NCBI GenBank assembly: GCA_964611295.1
Contig: CAZSWV010000001.1
Span: 1 to 64,000 of the forward strand
Direction: 5' to 3'
Length of the DNA stretch: 64,000 nucleotides
Source: B73-G16 sp964611295
Lineage (GTDB): Bacteria > Desulfobacterota > B13-G15
Of the stretch, positions 16,557-25,599 are shown in pieces; position 1 is the stretch's first letter, and every line of letters starts with the position of its first letter. The notes beneath the pieces are model-generated. The model saw nothing but the letters and a program-made list of their open reading frames with translations, was not told where the DNA came from and searched no databases. Both the position numbers and the translations under genes were made by a program.

Positions 16557-17531
16557 CTATCCTAAAAACCTGAATATGGCCTCCTTTGGGGGTAACCCGC
16601 AGTAAAGGACCTCGTATAAAGTTTCGACAATGGGCAACTTAAGGCCTAATCGTCCAGCTTCCCTTTTCGCTACCTGGGTGGCCCTTACGCCCTCCACTAC
16701 TTGTCCTATTTCTTCTTGAGCCCTTTGGGGGTTAAGCCCCTGGGCAAGCTTCTCCCCAAAACGACGGTTTCGACTCAAGGGACTAAAGCTTGTCACTATT
16801 AGGTCCCCAAGTCCTGAAATCCCATAAAGGGTCTCTTTCTTCGCCCCTAGGGCCTCTGCCAGGGCGAGGAGTTCTTCAAAGCCTTTGCTCACTATAACGG
16901 ACTTCGTGTTGAAACCAAGTCCCATACCATCGCACATCCCTGCTGCAATGGCGAAGACGTTTTTGAAGGCCCCTCCTACTTCAACACCTACTATGTCATC
17001 GGTTGGGTAGAGCTTAAAAAAGGGGGTTTCCAAAAGGTTTTTGGCCTCCAAGGCATCCGAAAGGTCAAGGGCTGAGGCTGCTACAAGTGTGGGGATCCCT
17101 TCTAGGATCTCCCTTGCAATGGAAGGGCCACTAACTACTACAAGCCTATGGTTACATCCCCCCAGTTCCTCTTCTATAACTTGGCTTAACCTCATCCCAG
17201 TGTCAGGCTCTAAACCCTTGGCGAAATTGACGATCAGAGGATTTCCTTGGAGGAAGGACCTTGCTTTTGCGATCACCTCCCTTACAGCCCCAGAGGGTAC
17301 TGCACATAAGAGGGCATCAGTACCGTCTAAGGCCTCTTGTAGGTCCGTTGTGGGTTTCACCTCGGGGGGAAACTTTACCTTGGACAGGTATTTGGGGTTT
17401 TCTCGGTAAAGGAGTATGCACTGGAAGACTTCCTCCTCAATGGTCCAGAGCATTACCCTGTGACCTTTTTCAGCCAAAAGTATAGCGAGGACAGAACCTA
17501 AGTTGCCTGCACCTAAGACGGTGACCTTCAT
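16557..17531 (-). CDS. gpsA: Glycerol-3-phosphate dehydrogenase [NAD(P)+]
   Basis: 324 residues from the ATG at 17531 (MKVTVLGAGNLGSVLAILLA), which overlaps the upstream gene by the usual 4 nt; in-frame starts further upstream lie inside that gene. Makes sn-glycerol 3-phosphate from dihydroxyacetone phosphate for phospholipid synthesis. The NAD-binding GAGNLG, the substrate-site VGVEVGGAFKNVFAIAAGMC with its catalytic Lys, and GLGDLIVTSFSPLSRNRRFG are all present. Full length for the family. Confidence 0.95.
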   Translation of the reverse strand: MKVTVLGAGNLGSVLAILLAEKGHRVMLWTIEEEVFQCILLYRENPKYLSKVKFPPEVKPTTDLQEALDGTDALLCAVPSGAVREVIAKARSFLQGNPLIVNFAKGLEPDTGMRLSQVIEEELGGCNHRLVVVSGPSIAREILEGIPTLVAASALDLSDALEAKNLLETPFFKLYPTDDIVGVEVGGAFKNVFAIAAGMCDGMGLGFNTKSVIVSKGFEELLALAEALGAKKETLYGISGLGDLIVTSFSPLSRNRRFGEKLAQGLNPQRAQEEIGQVVEGVRATQVAKREAGRLGLKLPIVETLYEVLYCGLPPKEAIFRFLG

Positions 17532-20500
17532 CCCCACCACCTCTCTATTCCGATGGGCCAAGGTACCATATCGCCTACCTTTCCCGTCGCCAGGGCGATG
17601 ACGGTATCGGCTGCGCCGTAATATATCAAAACTTCGTCCTCAAAGGAGAGGATCTCAGTCTCCTCTTGGGGAACAGCACCACATGTGAAGACCACGTTAG
17701 GTACCTGACAACCTGTTTCTCCCTTTTCATAGGGTTCCAAAGGTTCAAGTATAGGATTGGGCGATCGGTAAAGGATCCACTTGGGGTCTTCTATATCAAG
17801 AAGCAAGCTTCCAAGCCTATATATCGACCGCCGATCTACCCCGTGATATATCAAAAGCCAACCGTATCGAGTCTTAAGGGGCGGCGCACCCGCTCCTATC
17901 TTCAAACTATCCCACATATCCCCTGACCTTGGCCCCATTAAGATGCTGTGTTCCATAGAAGGCCAAGGGCAAGAAATGACCTTGGAAAAGGAGATCCACA
18001 TCGCTGGTTCTACCCGGTGGACAAGGACGAACTTGCCATCTATCCGTTCCGGGAAGAGGAAGGCGTCTTTATTGGATTCCCCTGGAAACAACAGGCCGTG
18101 TCTCTGCCACTTCTCCCATCTGCCCAAGAGGAAGTCTTCCGGATCTATGGAAGCCAAGGCGATCTGGGCTACAGCTCGCGAATAGGCAGTGTATAGCATC
18201 CACAGCCTCCCCTCAAGCAACACCAACCTAGGGTCTTCGCACCCTAATTCTTCCCAATCCTCCACAGGCCAAAAGATGGGTTCAGTAAGGCGTTCTATTA
18301 CCCTTTTCCCCGTCTGGTCCAACACGGCAAGGCCTATCCTTGAGACCATGTCTTCACCCATCGCCCGGTAAAGGAGGTATATCTTTCCTTTCAGCCTTAT
18401 AGCGGCTGGGTTGAATACGAACCTGGACTCCCACCCATGTTCTTTGACGGGTCTGAGGATGGGATTGCCTTCGTACCTTTTAAGTCTTTTGGCAACAGGA
18501 CCTTTTATGAAGACAGGTCCTTTTGGCTTAAGGACTTCAAACCTAGAAGTCTGTGGGAAAAGCTCCTCGATTAGGCTTTGTGCTTCTCTGCCTTCAAGTT
18601 GCATCTCCCTTATGGCCTTTCTTAAGGACTCATAAGGGACCCCAACCCTGGAAAGGACTCGGGAGAGAAAGTCCTTTGCAAAGAGCTGAGCCTCTACTTC
18701 CGAAGCAAGAGGCCCAGGATTCCCCTTGCCACCACTTAAGCTATAAACTACCCAACTCCAAGCCGAAAAGGTCACAAACCTTCCTTCGGGGAACTGGAAG
18801 CAGAGCTTATAGCCCTCAAGGAGCTTACGAAAGGCGGAAAGGCACAACCCCTCGGCGAGCCCTTTTAACCTTTGAAGGGTTTTTTCGTGTACCGAGGCTT
18901 CAAATACGCTATAAGCACTCAAGGGATCCCTACCCCAGTGGCCTTCAAGGGCTTCAACTACAGCCCTGCCAAACTCCTTGCGAGACCTCGAGGCCCAGTC
19001 CCAAAGCTCCCCGTAACTTTCAAGTTCCACTAATTTTTTGGTGGTCAATAATACGTATGTGAGCCAAGGGAATTCAGGTTTTAAGTCCAAAGAAAGGGCT
19101 CTCAAGAATAACACTCCGCAGAGCTTATCGGCTAACTCCAATTCCCATATGGAACTCCTCAAAGGACCAGGCCATGCCAGGGGGACTACCTTTAGGTCCT
19201 GTAGTTCAAAGAGATCGGGGCGGAGGTCTTGCAGCATGTGATGTTTCAAGCCTTCCCAGTAAGGGGAAGACTCGATGGCCCTGGCAAAGGCCAGAAGCTC
19301 GCGCGGGGATTCCAGCCTGAGGAGGGGTGAAAACCTTAAGGCCCTCTTAGGCGGAAACCTGTCCAAAAACCAACTACAAGCTTTTTCCCCTAAGGTAAAA
19401 GTCCCACTAGGCCGAAGGAGAGGAATAAGGGCCTCTAAAAGTTCTCTCAACCCCTCTTTATGCCTAGGGTCACCCCTTAAGGCATTCCGGAGTTCCTCCT
19501 CCGCGGTATATAGCAAGGTTCGGAAAAGCGAAAGCACCTTTTGGGCAGGGGTTCCTTCTTTTACCCCTAGCGATTCCCTTGCAAAGCTCCAAAAAGCCTC
19601 CCTCCGTTCTTCAAGGAGTTCCTTGAAGACCTCCTCCAAAGACTCCCCATTTGCCCTGTGGGGGAAAAGAAGAGGGATACCGGGCACATACTCACGATAG
19701 GTAACCCGCGGAAGCCTGGCCCTCTTCTGCCAGCTGTTGAAGGACTCTTTTAGACATGCCAAAAAGGCAAGTTCGTCTCTTAGCCTTTCCGATTGTAAAA
19801 AGGCAAGGCCAGAATCCAAGGGCTTTCTTTCTTCCTTTGTGAAATCCCTTAACTCATGCAAAAAGGTGAAGGCCCTTCCGTAAAAGAGGACCGTTAAAGC
19901 ATTATAAAGGTCTCCTAAGGAAAAAGGACGTGGGTCCCTCAAAGCCCCAAACAGCCCGTACACGGCCTCTGCCCAGAGATCGCCCTTTAGCCTTATAGGC
20001 TCCTTTTTTGCGAGAACCGAGATAAGCCGCTCATGTACCCTTGGTATGACAAAGGTAAACAAGGAAGAGAAGATAGAGAGGCCCTTCAAGTAGCGGCGTA
20101 GGAAGGGTCTTTCGTCTTCTTGAAAGATATACAAGTCCTTTCCCTCGATCCTCGCCTTTGGCCTCAAAAGGGGAGGAGTTTCCAAAGGGAGTTCTAGGCG
20201 CTCCTTCCATATGCTTTCCCTTCGGGAAATCTCGGAAAAGGCCGTCTTTATGACCTTACGGACAACAGCAGGTTGCCATAGGTTCAAGGCAGGCCTGAAG
20301 GACAAAGGGACCTGTAGGATCCTTTTGTTGGTGCAGGAGGCCTCCAAAAGCAACTGGAAGGGGGTAGCAAAGCTTCCGAGGACTTTGTGGTCGAAAAACC
20401 CTAACATCAAGTCCTGAGAAGCCGCAAAGGTTGTCGGAAGGACCTGTTCCACCCTTGCGGAGAAAAGGGACACGAACAGGGGTCTTAACAGCAATTGGTC

Positions 20501-20905
20501 AAGGAGGTCTCCTCCACCGCTTCCAGGGATTACACCAAGACATAAGGAAGCTTCTCCTTCCAGTAAGGGCAGGAGCAATCCCTCTGTTACCTCCGCAAGG
20601 ACCACCTCTAAGTCGGCCTCCACGAATCCAGGGTCGATTACCAAAAGATCGGCCTTTTCTTCCACTGCCTTCTTTACGAACCCGGCAAACCCCTCTTCCA
20701 CTATCGTATAGGGTGTCTCTAACTCCCTTGCCCCTTCCTTGGGGAGGAGGAAAAAGGGAACTAGTGAGAACTGCCTTCGGAGGATTTCGTCAAGCCGTTG
20801 CATGAGGTAGGAGAGTTTTCCTACCTCCACCCTTTCTTCTAACAAGGGGATTCCTACTGCGACACGCCTTCGCATTTTGGTCGTTTGCCGTTGATTATCC
20901 ACCAT
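17528..20905 (-). CDS. Glycosyltransferase-like / GH130 phosphorylase-like fusion protein
   Basis: 1125 residues from 20905; a second ATG at 20875 (MRRRVAVGIPLLEER) is equally possible, since neither has a clear ribosome site. Residues about 10-250 resemble a GT2-type nucleotide-sugar domain (VGIPLLEE, ADLLVIDPGF, GVIPGSGGGDLLDQLL). About residues 250-780 are helical and unrecognised. From about residue 790 the sequence is a five-bladed propeller of the GH130 family: YEGNPILRP, FVFNPAAIRLKGKIYLLYRA, GCEDPRLVLLEGRLWMLYTA, ESNKDAFLFPERIDGKFVLV and GAGAPPLKTRYGWLLIYHGV. GH130 enzymes phosphorolyse or hydrolyse beta-mannosides. No signal peptide, so cytoplasmic. A combined enzyme that makes and breaks a mannose-containing solute or glycan is an inference. 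Confidence 0.72.
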   Translation of the reverse strand: MVDNQRQTTKMRRRVAVGIPLLEERVEVGKLSYLMQRLDEILRRQFSLVPFFLLPKEGARELETPYTIVEEGFAGFVKKAVEEKADLLVIDPGFVEADLEVVLAEVTEGLLLPLLEGEASLCLGVIPGSGGGDLLDQLLLRPLFVSLFSARVEQVLPTTFAASQDLMLGFFDHKVLGSFATPFQLLLEASCTNKRILQVPLSFRPALNLWQPAVVRKVIKTAFSEISRRESIWKERLELPLETPPLLRPKARIEGKDLYIFQEDERPFLRRYLKGLSIFSSLFTFVIPRVHERLISVLAKKEPIRLKGDLWAEAVYGLFGALRDPRPFSLGDLYNALTVLFYGRAFTFLHELRDFTKEERKPLDSGLAFLQSERLRDELAFLACLKESFNSWQKRARLPRVTYREYVPGIPLLFPHRANGESLEEVFKELLEERREAFWSFARESLGVKEGTPAQKVLSLFRTLLYTAEEELRNALRGDPRHKEGLRELLEALIPLLRPSGTFTLGEKACSWFLDRFPPKRALRFSPLLRLESPRELLAFARAIESSPYWEGLKHHMLQDLRPDLFELQDLKVVPLAWPGPLRSSIWELELADKLCGVLFLRALSLDLKPEFPWLTYVLLTTKKLVELESYGELWDWASRSRKEFGRAVVEALEGHWGRDPLSAYSVFEASVHEKTLQRLKGLAEGLCLSAFRKLLEGYKLCFQFPEGRFVTFSAWSWVVYSLSGGKGNPGPLASEVEAQLFAKDFLSRVLSRVGVPYESLRKAIREMQLEGREAQSLIEELFPQTSRFEVLKPKGPVFIKGPVAKRLKRYEGNPILRPVKEHGWESRFVFNPAAIRLKGKIYLLYRAMGEDMVSRIGLAVLDQTGKRVIERLTEPIFWPVEDWEELGCEDPRLVLLEGRLWMLYTAYSRAVAQIALASIDPEDFLLGRWEKWQRHGLLFPGESNKDAFLFPERIDGKFVLVHRVEPAMWISFSKVISCPWPSMEHSILMGPRSGDMWDSLKIGAGAPPLKTRYGWLLIYHGVDRRSIYRLGSLLLDIEDPKWILYRSPNPILEPLEPYEKGETGCQVPNVVFTCGAVPQEETEILSFEDEVLIYYGAADTVIALATGKVGDMVPWPIGIERWWG

Positions 20906-20931
20906 TGGTCAGATGGGTCAAGGGGGTTCAT

Positions 20932-20961
20932 TTGACCCTCTTTTGGCCTTTTCCTTATAAT
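20932..20961 (+). promoter_or_regulatory. Sigma70-type promoter of ruvB
   Basis: TTGACC (20932-20937), an 18-nt spacer and a perfect TATAAT (20956-20961). The predicted transcription start is about 7 nt downstream, essentially at the GTG start codon of ruvB (20969), which has no ribosome binding site. A leaderless or near-leaderless transcript is therefore likely. Confidence 0.7.
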
Positions 20962-20968
20962 CGGTCTT

Positions 20969-21964
20969 GTGGGAAGGATTGAAGGGACTGAGGATAAGGG
21001 GTTTGAACGGATTAGGCCTAACGGCTTCCACGAATATATAGGACAGGAACATGTCAAGAGGAACCTTGAGGTATACGTGGAGGCGGCTCGCAAAAGGGGA
21101 GAACCATTGGACCACGTGCTTATTTACGGCCCGGCAGGGCTGGGGAAGACCACCCTGGCCTATGTGGTGGCCAAGGAGTTGGGAGTAGGTATAAAGGTCA
21201 CTTCGGGGCCAGCCATAGAAAAGGTTGGAGACCTTGCAGCCATTTTGACCAACCTCAAGGACGGAGACATCCTTTTCATAGATGAGATCCATCGATTGGG
21301 CAAAACGATAGAAGAAGCCCTTTATCCTGCGATGGAGGAATATAAGTTCGACATCGTTATCGGACAAGGACCGGGAGCCAGGGCCATACGGCTGGATCTG
21401 CCCAGGTTTACCCTTATAGGTGCCACTACAAGGGTAGGGCTCCTTTCAGGTCCCTTGAGGGCCCGTTTCGGGGTCTTGTTGAAACTTGACTACTATAGCC
21501 CCGAGGAGCTCCAAGCCTTATTGCTTCGGGCTTCGCGGCTTTTGGGCATACCCTTGGACGAGAAAGGGGCCATGGAGATCGCCAAAAGGTCGAGGGGAAC
21601 TCCCAGAGTGGCCTTAAGGTTGTTGAAACGAGTCAGGGATTACGCCCAAGTTAAAGGTGACGGGGTGATCAACGGACAAGTAGCTCAAGAGGCCCTTGAT
21701 TTCATGGGTATAGACCCTTATGGGCTTGACAGGATGGACCGTGTGATCCTGAAGACCATAGTGGAGAAGTTCGGGGGTGGACCTGTTGGCATAGAGACCT
21801 TATGCGCTGCCTTAGAAGAGGAACCCGATACCATTGAGGAAGTACATGAGCCTTTCCTGATCCAAATGGGTTATATCCGTAGGACGCCCAAGGGGAGGGT
21901 CGCCACAGAAAAGGCCTATGAATACGTGAGGGGAAGGCTGAAATTACAAAAGGAGTTGTTCTGA
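20969..21964 (+). CDS. ruvB: Holliday junction branch-migration helicase RuvB
   Basis: 331 residues, GTG start. RuvB is the hexameric AAA+ motor that drives branch migration with RuvA. The sequence starts RPNGFHEYIGQEHVKRNLEV; Walker A is GPAGLGKTT, Walker B is ILFIDEIHRLGK, sensor 1 is TLIGATTRVGLLSGPLRARF, and the C-terminal winged-helix has GLDRMDRVILKTIVEKFGGG. ruvA and ruvC are not adjacent. The stop overlaps the purF start by one base. Confidence 0.95.
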   Translation: MGRIEGTEDKGFERIRPNGFHEYIGQEHVKRNLEVYVEAARKRGEPLDHVLIYGPAGLGKTTLAYVVAKELGVGIKVTSGPAIEKVGDLAAILTNLKDGDILFIDEIHRLGKTIEEALYPAMEEYKFDIVIGQGPGARAIRLDLPRFTLIGATTRVGLLSGPLRARFGVLLKLDYYSPEELQALLLRASRLLGIPLDEKGAMEIAKRSRGTPRVALRLLKRVRDYAQVKGDGVINGQVAQEALDFMGIDPYGLDRMDRVILKTIVEKFGGGPVGIETLCAALEEEPDTIEEVHEPFLIQMGYIRRTPKGRVATEKAYEYVRGRLKLQKELF

Positions 21965-23349
21965 TGGACTGCGGCATATTTGGGGTATACGGCCATCCCG
22001 AGGCAGCTAATCTCACTTACCTTGGACTTTACGCCTTGCAACACAGGGGCCAGGAAGGGGCAGGTATAGCCACTTCGGACGGCAAGGTCCTTTATTACCA
22101 CAAAGGGATGGGGCTTGTGGCCGACATCTTCACCCAAGAGGTCTTGAAGAAGCTCCCAGGTCACCTGGCCATAGGACATGTACGTTATTCCACAGCAGGT
22201 GAAAGCCACCCTAAGAATTTGCAACCCCTTATCTTCGACTATTCTAGGGGGGGTGTGGCCATAGTCCACAACGGTAACCTCACCAACGCTGGTCCCATAA
22301 GGAAGGCCTTGGAGGCAGATGGTGCCATCTTCCAGTCCACAACCGATACTGAGGTGATAGTGCACCTCTTCGCTAGGGAAAGGCGCTCCCAGAAGGCCGT
22401 TGAAAGGCTTATCTCAGCCCTGGGAAAAGTGGAGGGTGCCTACTCCCTATTGATGTTGACCGAAAAGGAGCTCATAGCCGCAAGGGACCCTTATGGTTTT
22501 AGACCCCTTGTAATGGGTAAGTTAAAAAAAGGCTGGGTAGTTGGTTCCGAGACCTGTGCCTTTGACCTGATAGGAGCAGAATTGGTCAGGGAAATCCAAC
22601 CGGGTGAGGTGGTCTTGTTTGACGGCGATGGTCCTCATTCCTTTTTCCCCTTTCCAAAGGTGGAACCCAAGCAATGTATCTTCGAGTTCATCTATTTCGC
22701 CAGGCCAGATAGTTTCCTCTTTGGCGAAAGCGTTTACAAAGTACGCCGTCAAATGGGGATGGAATTAGCTGAGGAAGCCCCTGCACCTGCAGAAGTGGTC
22801 ATACCTACTCCCGATTCAGGGCTGCCTGCAGCCATAGGTTTTTCCCATCGTTCAGGTATACCTTTGGAGCTTGGGATCATACGGAACCATTACGTGGGGA
22901 GGACCTTTATTGAGCCAAGCGACTCGATAAGGCATTTCGGTGTGAAGGTGAAGCTTAACGCCGTAAAGGAGGTGTTGAAAGGGAAGAGCATTGTGGTAGT
23001 GGATGACTCCATTGTGCGAGGTACAACCGTCAAGAAGAACATGCACATGTTGAGACAAGCCGGGGCAAGGGAGATACATGTGAGGATCAGCTCCCCTCCC
23101 ATCGTAAGCCCTTGTTTTTATGGAATAGACACCCCTACAAAGGAAGAACTTATCGCGGCCAACCTGAGTATCGAAGAAATACGCGAGTTCCTTGGCGTAG
23201 AGAGTTTGAGTTACCTAAGCCTCGAAGGGCTTAAGAGGTGCGTAAAGGGCAGGGAGACACAATTCTGCTATGCGTGTTTTACGGGTTGTTATCCAGTAAG
23301 TCCTCCTAAAGAGAGGTTACAGCTTGGATTCTTTGCCAAAGAGGTGTGA
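21964..23349 (+). CDS. purF: Amidophosphoribosyltransferase (iron-sulfur type)
   Basis: 461 residues. First committed step of purine synthesis: PRPP + glutamine to 5-phosphoribosylamine. The N-terminal glutaminase starts MDCGIFGVYGHPEA, so the catalytic Cys is residue 3 and Met-Asp must be removed. The PRPP loop is KSIVVVDDSIVRGTTVKK. Cysteines in KQCIFEF, SPCFYGIDTP and FCYACFTGC sit where the Bacillus-type enzyme binds a [4Fe-4S] cluster. AAAGGAG lies 7 nt upstream of the ATG, supporting this start. Pairs with pyrE downstream. Confidence 0.95.
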   Translation: MDCGIFGVYGHPEAANLTYLGLYALQHRGQEGAGIATSDGKVLYYHKGMGLVADIFTQEVLKKLPGHLAIGHVRYSTAGESHPKNLQPLIFDYSRGGVAIVHNGNLTNAGPIRKALEADGAIFQSTTDTEVIVHLFARERRSQKAVERLISALGKVEGAYSLLMLTEKELIAARDPYGFRPLVMGKLKKGWVVGSETCAFDLIGAELVREIQPGEVVLFDGDGPHSFFPFPKVEPKQCIFEFIYFARPDSFLFGESVYKVRRQMGMELAEEAPAPAEVVIPTPDSGLPAAIGFSHRSGIPLELGIIRNHYVGRTFIEPSDSIRHFGVKVKLNAVKEVLKGKSIVVVDDSIVRGTTVKKNMHMLRQAGAREIHVRISSPPIVSPCFYGIDTPTKEELIAANLSIEEIREFLGVESLSYLSLEGLKRCVKGRETQFCYACFTGCYPVSPPKERLQLGFFAKEV

Positions 23350-23350
23350 C

Positions 23351-23941
23351 ATGGAAGGTTTAAAGGAACGTTTGAAGGAAATTCTGCTTGAGCGTTCCTA
23401 CGAGGAAGGGGATTTTGTGCTTTCTTCGGGAAGGAGGAGCAGTTATTACATCGACGCAAAACAGACTACCCTTACTCCTGAGGGGGCTTACCTCTGTGGT
23501 GAGATCCTCTTCGAGATGATAAGGTCTTCCGATCCTGAGATCACTGCTGTTGGTGGTCCGACCCTAGGGGCCGATCCCCTTGTGACAGCTATATCCCTTA
23601 TAAGCTACCTCAAAGGGCATCCCCTTTATGCCTTCATAATCCGCAAAGAGCCTAAAGGCCATGGCAAAGGGCTTTGGGTCGAAGGTTCAAAGGCCCTGAA
23701 GCCGGGGATGAAGGTGGCCCTAGTGGAGGATGTGGTGACCACCGGGGCGTCCTTGTTGAGGTGTATCGAGATATGCGAAGGGCTTGGGCTGAAGGTCGCC
23801 GGGGCCTTTGCTGTAATCGATAGGGAAGAAGGGGGGAGTGAGGCCCTTTTGGAAAGAGGTTATAAACTCGAAGCCATTTTCAGGAGGGGCGAACTTGTGG
23901 GAAAGGGAGGGGTTCATACAAAGCCAGGGATTGAGACTTAG
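23351..23941 (+). CDS. pyrE: Orotate phosphoribosyltransferase
   Basis: 196 residues from the ATG at 23351, one base after the purF stop, with GAGGTG upstream. Converts orotate + PRPP to OMP in pyrimidine synthesis. FVLSSGRRSSYYIDAKQTTL, AVGGPTLGADPLV and the PRPP loop VALVEDVVTTGASLLR are clear. The 3' end overlaps the next gene's likely start by 47 nt. Confidence 0.94.
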   Translation: MEGLKERLKEILLERSYEEGDFVLSSGRRSSYYIDAKQTTLTPEGAYLCGEILFEMIRSSDPEITAVGGPTLGADPLVTAISLISYLKGHPLYAFIIRKEPKGHGKGLWVEGSKALKPGMKVALVEDVVTTGASLLRCIEICEGLGLKVAGAFAVIDREEGGSEALLERGYKLEAIFRRGELVGKGGVHTKPGIET

Positions 23942-24716
23942 GTACCTGGAAAAGGGGCAGGGAAAAGCGGTGGTTTTGTTGCATGGTTTTGGAGATTGCG
24001 CAAGGGTCTGGGAGTTCGTCCTGCCATACCTGGGAGATCGTGGGCGTTTTATAGCCCTTGACCAAAGGGGGCACGGTTTAAGCGACAGGGCTGACCTCCA
24101 AAGTTACAGTACCTTTGACTTCGTTCAGGACCTTCACGCCCTTCTTGAAACCTTGGGCCTTGATGAGGTGTGCCTGGTGGGGCACTCCATGGGCGGCAGG
24201 AACGCGATAGTATATGCGGCCCTTCATCCTCAAAGGGTAAAGAAGCTGGTGGTAATTGATTACGGACCAGAGCTTTCGGCCAAAGGTCGAAGGAGGATCG
24301 TCAGGGCTTTAAGGGAGAGAGGAGATGTCTTTCGTTTGGAAGACATGGCCAAGGCCTTAATAGAAGAAAACCCAAGGCTCACCCTGCAGAAGGCCTTCCT
24401 TTACCTAGAAAAGGTTACGCGTCCTTTAGGCGATGGGCTCCACAGTTGGCTCTGTGACAATAGGTTATTTGAGCAAATGAGGAAGGGGAAGAGGGTCTTA
24501 AGGGATATAGACCTCAAGGAATTCTTGTCCAGGGTGAAGGTGCCTATCTTACTCATAAGGGGGAAAGAAAGTGACTTATTGGATGAAGAAGGGGTTGATG
24601 CCTTTTTGAAGTCAGCCCCTAATACGGAGTTGAGGGAGATCCACGGGGCAGGGCATGCGGTCCCTGTGGACAACCCCGAGGAGTTGGCCCGTGTCCTTCT
24701 GGAATTTATCGGTTAA
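23895..24716 (+). CDS. Alpha/beta hydrolase
   Basis: 273 residues from a TTG at 23895 preceded by AGGAGGGG, the best ribosome site; an ATG at 23838 would overlap pyrE by 104 nt. An alpha/beta-hydrolase fold: oxyanion HG in AVVLLHGFGDCARVWEFV, DQRGHGLSDR, nucleophile elbow LVGHSMGGRNA, the acidic residue near LLIRGKESDLLDEEG, and the catalytic His in IHGAGHAVPVDNPEEL. Similar proteins hydrolyse esters, C-C bonds or epoxides; the substrate is not predictable. Cytoplasmic. Confidence 0.85.
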   Translation: MWEREGFIQSQGLRLRYLEKGQGKAVVLLHGFGDCARVWEFVLPYLGDRGRFIALDQRGHGLSDRADLQSYSTFDFVQDLHALLETLGLDEVCLVGHSMGGRNAIVYAALHPQRVKKLVVIDYGPELSAKGRRRIVRALRERGDVFRLEDMAKALIEENPRLTLQKAFLYLEKVTRPLGDGLHSWLCDNRLFEQMRKGKRVLRDIDLKEFLSRVKVPILLIRGKESDLLDEEGVDAFLKSAPNTELREIHGAGHAVPVDNPEELARVLLEFIG

Positions 24717-25368
24717 GGCCTTGGTGTTAGTAACGTCCTTTTTGTCCTTAGGTCTTATAGGGTGGACTTCTCCGCAGGTCTTTGAACTTCCTCAACCCAG
24801 GCTCAAAGGAAGGATGAGCCTTGAGGAGGCCTTAGCCCAAAGGAGGTCCATTAGGTCCTTCAAAGAGGGGCCTCTGAAGCTTTCCGAACTTTCCCAACTG
24901 CTGTGGGCGATGCAAGGGATTACCGATCCTCGTGGGCTAAGGACGGCTCCTTCTGCTGGGGCCACTTATCCTTTGGAAATCTACGTTGTGGTAAGCAATA
25001 TCCAAGGGCTTAGTCCAGGCGTTTACCACTACATGCCTCAAGGACACGGACTGGAAAGGATAGCCGAAGGTGATAAAAGGCAAGTCCTCTACGAAGCAGC
25101 TCTAAGACAAGCACCCGTCAAGACCGCTCCCCTTGTGGTTGTAATTGCCGCTGAATATGAGCGCACGGTCAGACGGTATGGGGAAAGGGGAATACGTTAT
25201 GTCCACATGGAAGCTGGTCATGTAGCCCAGAATCTATGCCTTCAAGCCGTGGCGTTGGGACTAGGGACGGTGCCTATAGGGGCTTTTGAGGACGAAGAGG
25301 TCAAAAACGTTTTAGGTTTACCAGAAGTCCACAAGCCCCTTTACCTTATTCCGGTGGGAAGGAGGTGA
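24691..25368 (+). CDS. Exported SagB-type nitroreductase-family protein
   Basis: 225 residues from a GTG at 24691 with GAGGAG 7 nt upstream; an ATG at 24655 is also in frame. An N-terminal hydrophobic stretch (ALVLVTSFLSLGLIGW) reads as a signal peptide or anchor. The mature part is an FMN-dependent nitroreductase fold of the SagB/ThcOx subgroup: RRSIRSFKEGPLKLSELSQL, RTAPSAGATYPLEIYVVV, GVYHYMPQGHGL, GHVAQNLCLQAVALGLGTVP and the end LYLIPVGRR. Export is seen in some thermophile and deltaproteobacterial members. The physiological substrate is unknown. Confidence 0.82.
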   Translation: MSFWNLSVKALVLVTSFLSLGLIGWTSPQVFELPQPRLKGRMSLEEALAQRRSIRSFKEGPLKLSELSQLLWAMQGITDPRGLRTAPSAGATYPLEIYVVVSNIQGLSPGVYHYMPQGHGLERIAEGDKRQVLYEAALRQAPVKTAPLVVVIAAEYERTVRRYGERGIRYVHMEAGHVAQNLCLQAVALGLGTVPIGAFEDEEVKNVLGLPEVHKPLYLIPVGRR

Positions 25369-25373
25369 GGGGT

Positions 25374-25595
25374 ATGTGCTGGAGAGAAGTCTTCGAATTT
25401 GGTCCCTTCGGTTTTGGCCTATGGTGGGGTACGCCTTTTAAGGTCCATTATTCTTCGGAAGGTGGCAGGAACGTCCTCCGCATAAAGCTAAAGGGCAAGG
25501 TCAAAAAGGAAGACGTAAAAGTTAGGCTTTCTCCCGAAGGAGTCCTTGAGATCAGCTGGCCTTCCGGGAATTGGGAGGAAGTAGAGGTAGAATAA
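25374..25595 (+). CDS. Small Hsp20-like protein (truncated alpha-crystallin fold?)
   Basis: 73 residues from the ATG at 25374 with GGAGGTGAGG upstream. The aromatic start (CWREVFEFGPFGFGLWWG) is followed by LRIKLKGKVKKEDVKVRLSP and EGVLEISWPSGNWEEVEVE, which resembles the first strands of an Hsp20/alpha-crystallin domain (G-KKED-KV-...GVLEI). A full small heat-shock protein is about 140 residues, so the second half of the fold and the IxI tail are missing. Last gene of the ruvB run. Chaperone function is a guess. Confidence 0.5.
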   Translation: MCWREVFEFGPFGFGLWWGTPFKVHYSSEGGRNVLRIKLKGKVKKEDVKVRLSPEGVLEISWPSGNWEEVEVE

Positions 25596-25599
25596 ACCC

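Noticed and set aside
23838..23941. An ATG start at 23838 for the alpha/beta hydrolase, giving a 104-nt overlap with pyrE.
   Set aside because: A TTG at 23895 has a near-perfect ribosome site (AGGAGGGG), and the conserved fold begins after it.
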